DNA of 64,000 nt, from contig NZ_CP029553.1 of the NCBI RefSeq assembly GCF_003173755.1, forward strand, positions 273,001 to 337,000. Direction: 5' to 3'. Each line of letters starts with the position of its first letter. Position 1 is the first letter of the stretch. The notes beneath the pieces were generated by a model. It saw only the letters and a list, made by a program, of their open reading frames with translations, was not told the origin of the DNA and made no database searches. The translations under genes were made by a program, and so were the position numbers. Below are positions 61,458-64,000 of the stretch, piece by piece. Origin of the DNA: Methylobacterium terrae. Lineage in GTDB: Bacteria > Pseudomonadota > Alphaproteobacteria > Rhizobiales > Beijerinckiaceae.

Positions 61458-62286
61458 CAGGACCTGCTCCGAAGGCGCCCTCCCCCGGGCGGGCTTTCCT
61501 CGGGCATCACCTCGCGCGGCCTGCCGCCCCCTGCCGGACGGCATCGATCCGAGCGGTGCGGCGGCCGGCGCGCGCCATTCGGCCTATGGGCGCCCGGCCG
61601 GACAGGCGCCGTCCGCCACGGACGGCCGCATCGGCCCCAGGCCCCGGGCGGATCGCCGCACGACACCTGAAGTATCGATCCGGGCTGGCCCCGCGCAAAC
61701 GACGCGCGCGATTCAGGCGTGGCCGACCATTCAACCGACGCTGACGCTGCTGCGCCTTCGCGCCGCCCCCCGGCCAATCCTTCGGCCGGTGAGTTGAGTC
61801 GCGCGTCATACTTTTGCGTACGTTGCGTCGGCGGACCCGCTAGCCGACGCCGGATCTGGCGAGATGACATTCCGGCCGTTCGTCGGCGACGCGGGGACTG
61901 TCGCGCCTCGAAAGTTCGACATCGTCTTGATTGAGAGAAACCGTTCGGCCCACGCAAAGAAATCGTGGCTGATTTTTTTCAGGAGATGAACCGGCACCGT
62001 GACCGTTTGGATTGAATTGCATCAAAACGATGCTTCACATAGTGGGCACCAGTATATTTCGCATCGCAACATCATGGACTCGGCTGACAGAGATAGGCCA
62101 GAATCATTCGCACAATGTTCGAAATTGGACAGACGCGAGACTGCCGTATCGTTAGATCAAGGGAGGGCTCGCCGTGAACGCGTGGTTGGGCGATGCGAGG
62201 GGCCTCCCGCGATCGTCGCCTCTTCGGACGGTGCCGCCCTCCGGCCGGACCGTGCGGCGGATTCCCGATTTCCGGAGACGACGACG
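61458..62286. other. 829-bp gap, no supportable gene
   Basis: GC falls toward the right side (61800-62160), suggesting a long regulatory leader or foreign DNA. A hairpin pairs 61825-61832 with 61843-61850 (GCGTCGGC/GCCGACGC). Frames on both strands lack recognisable domains. The frame of the downstream Crp/Fnr gene stays open back to 61999 but has no family similarity before about 62290. Confidence 0.5.
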
Positions 62287-63075
62287 TTGAATGCGCCGGA
62301 TGAGCCTCGGTCCCCCGAGGCCGGTCTTTTCGAGGGCAACCTCCTGCTCGAGGCGCTCGACACGGGCGACCGCGCCCTGCTGGCGCCCTATCTCGAGCGC
62401 GGGCAGCGGACCCGCGGGACCGTGCTGTTCCGGGCCGGCGAGGACGTCTCGCACGTCACCTTCCCGCTGAGCCAGACGACCGTGACCCTGGTCTCGCGCA
62501 TGCGCGACGGGCGCATGGTCGAGACCGCGACGGTGGGGCACGAGGGCGCCATCGGCGGCGTGGTGAGCCACGGCTACCTGCCGGCCTTCAGCGAGGCGAT
62601 CGTGCAGGTCTCGGGCGGCGTGCTGCGCCTCGACGCCGAGCGGCTGACCCGGGCCAGGGCCGCCTCCCCGACCCTGCGCGACCTGTTCGTGCGCTACGCC
62701 GACTGCCTCCTCGCCCAGGTGCTGCAATCGGTGGCGTGCAACGCCGTCCATCCGATCGAGGAGCGCTGCCTGCGCTGGCTCCTGACCTTCCAGGACCGGC
62801 TCGGCACGCCGGTCCTGCCGGTGACCCAGGAGATGCTGGCCGAGATGCTGGGCGTGCGCCGCACCTACCTCACCGGCGTGATCGGTGCGCTCCAGCGCCG
62901 GGGCCTGATCTCGGTGCGCCGCGGCCAGATCACCATCCTGGACCGGGCCGCGGCCGAGCATTCGGCCTGCGAGTGCTACGGCAAGGTCCGGCACCATTTC
63001 AGGTCCGTGCTCGGAGCGGTCTACAGCGAGACCGGCGGCATCGTGGCAGTCGATCCGACGCAGCGGCACGAGTAG
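62287..63075 (+). CDS. Crp/Fnr family transcriptional regulator
   Basis: 262 residues if started at the TTG at 62287 (LNAPDEPRSPEAGLF), with GGAGA upstream; the frame is open further upstream, so the true start is uncertain. The cyclic-nucleotide-type beta barrel is visible (RGTVLFRAGEDVSHVTFPLS; MVETATVGHEGAIGGV) with a C-terminal HTH (LPVTQEMLAEMLGVRRTYLTGVIGALQRRGLI). The cysteines (SACECYG, SVACNAVHP) do not form the classical Fnr cluster pattern. Proteins of this type often act in stress or light responses in Methylobacterium and relatives. Its 3' end is 6 bases from the convergent SMR gene. Confidence 0.87.
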   Translation: MNAPDEPRSPEAGLFEGNLLLEALDTGDRALLAPYLERGQRTRGTVLFRAGEDVSHVTFPLSQTTVTLVSRMRDGRMVETATVGHEGAIGGVVSHGYLPAFSEAIVQVSGGVLRLDAERLTRARAASPTLRDLFVRYADCLLAQVLQSVACNAVHPIEERCLRWLLTFQDRLGTPVLPVTQEMLAEMLGVRRTYLTGVIGALQRRGLISVRRGQITILDRAAAEHSACECYGKVRHHFRSVLGAVYSETGGIVAVDPTQRHE

Positions 63076-63081
63076 CACCCG

Positions 63082-63396
63082 TCAGGCGACCAGCTTGAGC
63101 CCGAGGATGCTGAGCACGATGAGGCCGATGCAGGCGAGCCGCGCCGCATCGGCCGGCTCGCCGAACAGCGCGATGCCGAGAAGCGCGGTGCCGACCGTGC
63201 CGATGCCGGTCCAGACCGCGTAGGCGGTGCCGACCGGCAGGCTGCGGAGCGCGAGGCCGAGCAGGCCCACGCTCGCCAGCATGCCGAGGCCGGTGAGGAG
63301 CGAGGGCAGCGGCCGGGTGAAGCCGTCGGTGTCCTTGAGGCCGATCGCCCAGCCGACCTCGAGCAGGCCGGCGACGAGGAGTAGGAGCCAGGCCAC
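63082..63396 (-). CDS. gdx: SMR-family guanidinium exporter (Gdx/SugE)
   Basis: 104 residues, four transmembrane helices, a dual-topology proton antiporter subunit. [20 protein letters not shown] carries the essential Glu13 in the LEVGWA context typical of the SugE/Gdx branch, which exports guanidinium, rather than EmrE-type drug pumps. [20 protein letters not shown] is the conserved third-helix region. GTG start at 63396. A guanidine-II type riboswitch lies directly upstream (63477-63417), strongly supporting the guanidinium assignment. Confidence 0.92.
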   Translation of the reverse strand: MAWLLLLVAGLLEVGWAIGLKDTDGFTRPLPSLLTGLGMLASVGLLGLALRSLPVGTAYAVWTGIGTVGTALLGIALFGEPADAARLACIGLIVLSILGLKLVA

Positions 63397-63416
63397 GAAA
63401 AGAACCCCTGTCGCGG

Positions 63417-63477
63417 GCAGGGCCGTCCCTGCGGAGCGTCACCGCCCCGGGGACAGGGCGGCCGGGTCGTCACGGCC
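63417..63477 (-). promoter_or_regulatory. guanidine-II (mini-ykkC) riboswitch
   Basis: Read on the minus strand there are two hairpins with ACGR loops. The first at 63477-63460 is GGCCGTG-ACGA-CCCGGCC (7-bp stem, one mismatch); the second at 63432-63417 is GCAGGG-ACGG-CCCTGC (perfect 6-bp stem). The linker is 27 nt, within the usual range. The second hairpin ends 20 bases before the GTG of the SMR gene, leaving just room for the ribosome site. In this class guanidinium docks the two loops and frees the ribosome site. Confidence 0.85.
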
Positions 63478-63528
63478 CCGCCCAGATGGGGCCGGCTCGC
63501 GCCGGCGCAACCGCCGCGCTCTCCCCGG

Positions 63529-63879
63529 TCAGGGGCGGACGCAGAGGCGGGTGCGCGTGTTGACCCAGCACGCTCCCTCGCGCCGGACCGGCCCGAGGGG
63601 CGCGTCGGCGTGGGTGGCGCCACGCTCCCCGTTCCAGCTCGCCTGCGCCGTGGCGGGACCGGTCCGGCTCACGAAGGCGACGTAATCGACTTGCCCGCCC
63701 CGGTCGGCGGTGTTGAAGGTGAAGCTGCCATCCGCCATCGCGTCGACGTCGCAGGGTCGATCGACCAGGACCCGGCCGTCGACCGACAGGAAGCAGCCCC
63801 GTGTCACGGGCGCGGCCAGCAGCGGCACGGCGGCGACGGTGAGCACGATCGCGGCGGGCACGGCGAGGAATTGGCGCAT
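63529..63879 (-). CDS. small secreted hypothetical protein
   Basis: 116 residues with a signal peptide (about 1-22, MRQFLAVPAAIVLTVAAVPL, cleavage near LLAAPV). The mature part has four cysteines (RGCFLSVDG, DRPCDVDA, EGACWVNT, RLCVRP) that could form two disulfides, and a short beta-rich core (GSFTFNTADRG). No family is recognised. ATG at 63879 with GGGAG about 10 bases upstream. It lies upstream of the gdx riboswitch on the same strand but is separated by about 50 bases. Confidence 0.7.
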   Translation of the reverse strand: MRQFLAVPAAIVLTVAAVPLLAAPVTRGCFLSVDGRVLVDRPCDVDAMADGSFTFNTADRGGQVDYVAFVSRTGPATAQASWNGERGATHADAPLGPVRREGACWVNTRTRLCVRP

Positions 63880-64000
63880 GGGGCATCGGCTCCCGTCGGT
63901 GGCACGATCATCCCGAGCAGGGCCGACCGGACGAGAACGGCCCCTCGCATCGGGCGAGGACGGGGCGATCCTCGCGTCCTGCCGCCGCCGACGCGTGACG

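Noticed and set aside
61999..62286. N-terminal domain of the Crp/Fnr regulator
   Set aside because: The extra ~96 codons have no domain similarity and a different composition; a TTG with a ribosome site at 62287 matches the usual family start better.

Overview
The window is GC-rich (about 70% by eye) and reads as an alphaproteobacterial, probably Methylobacteriaceae (Methylobacterium-like), replicon. This rests on family content: a ChvE-GguAB sugar transporter, a glnE gene coupled to an OmpR-type two-component pair, DUF6502/DUF5666 genes, an Omp25/31-type porin, CsbD-like stress proteins and general-stress-response parts. The genus is inferred, because no rRNA or other marker gene is present. 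I found no tRNA, rRNA, CRISPR array or intact insertion sequence.

Left part (1-12.3 kb): a truncated methyl-accepting chemotaxis protein is followed by a gene-poor stretch with an IS3 transposase scrap and a frameshifted glmU remnant. Next comes an AT-rich island (about 2.9-6.66 kb) with two glycosyltransferases, one carrying five ~98-residue N-terminal repeats. Intact glmS, galE and an ABC-2 polysaccharide-type permease follow, all on the minus strand. This looks like a remodelled surface-polysaccharide locus: composition changes abruptly inside galE and inside the permease, and an ISL3-family transposase relic closes the region.

Middle-left (12.3-29.2 kb): a response regulator, histidine kinase and glnE are coupled by 4-bp overlaps. 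Then come a DUF1275 membrane protein with an EcfG-type promoter, a FAT GUY-type single-domain response regulator, a PPOX flavoprotein, an SCO protein, a BKACE (DUF849) enzyme and a lytic transglycosylase. A DUF6502-DUF5666 pair follows; its divergent promoter region holds three copies of a GTGGG-N7-CCCAC palindrome. After that come a porin, aroQ and a LysR regulator.

Middle (29.3-43.8 kb): sugar uptake and oxidation. chvE-gguA-gguB are accompanied by a short-chain dehydrogenase, a FadR-type regulator, an aldose 1-epimerase and an SMP-30 lactonase, the parts of an oxidative aldose pathway. A FAD monooxygenase, an acyl-CoA synthetase killed by one in-frame stop, an orphan ABC binding protein, a nitroreductase and an amine-oxidase-like flavoprotein follow.

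Middle-right (44.1-54.6 kb): a polar amino-acid ABC transporter operon runs by overlaps into an SDR that lacks the catalytic Tyr and Lys and then a muconate-lactonizing/racemase-type enzyme. The divergent hmp/nsrR pair has two NsrR boxes. A uronate cluster follows: uronate dehydrogenase, GntR regulator, MFS transporter and SMP-30 lactonase, with a perfect palindrome between regulator and transporter.

Right part (55-64 kb): a sulfonate-utilisation-like trio without its permease and ATPase, an Hsp70-like protein, two CsbD-related proteins (the first behind an EcfG-type promoter), and a sigma factor whose N-terminus is a NepR anti-sigma domain. Last are a Crp/Fnr regulator, an SMR guanidinium exporter preceded by what looks like a guanidine-II (mini-ykkC) riboswitch, and a small secreted protein. 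The most interesting signals are the apparent NepR-EcfG fusion with nearby EcfG-type promoters, the DUF6502 operator array, the repeat-bearing glycosyltransferase island and the riboswitch.
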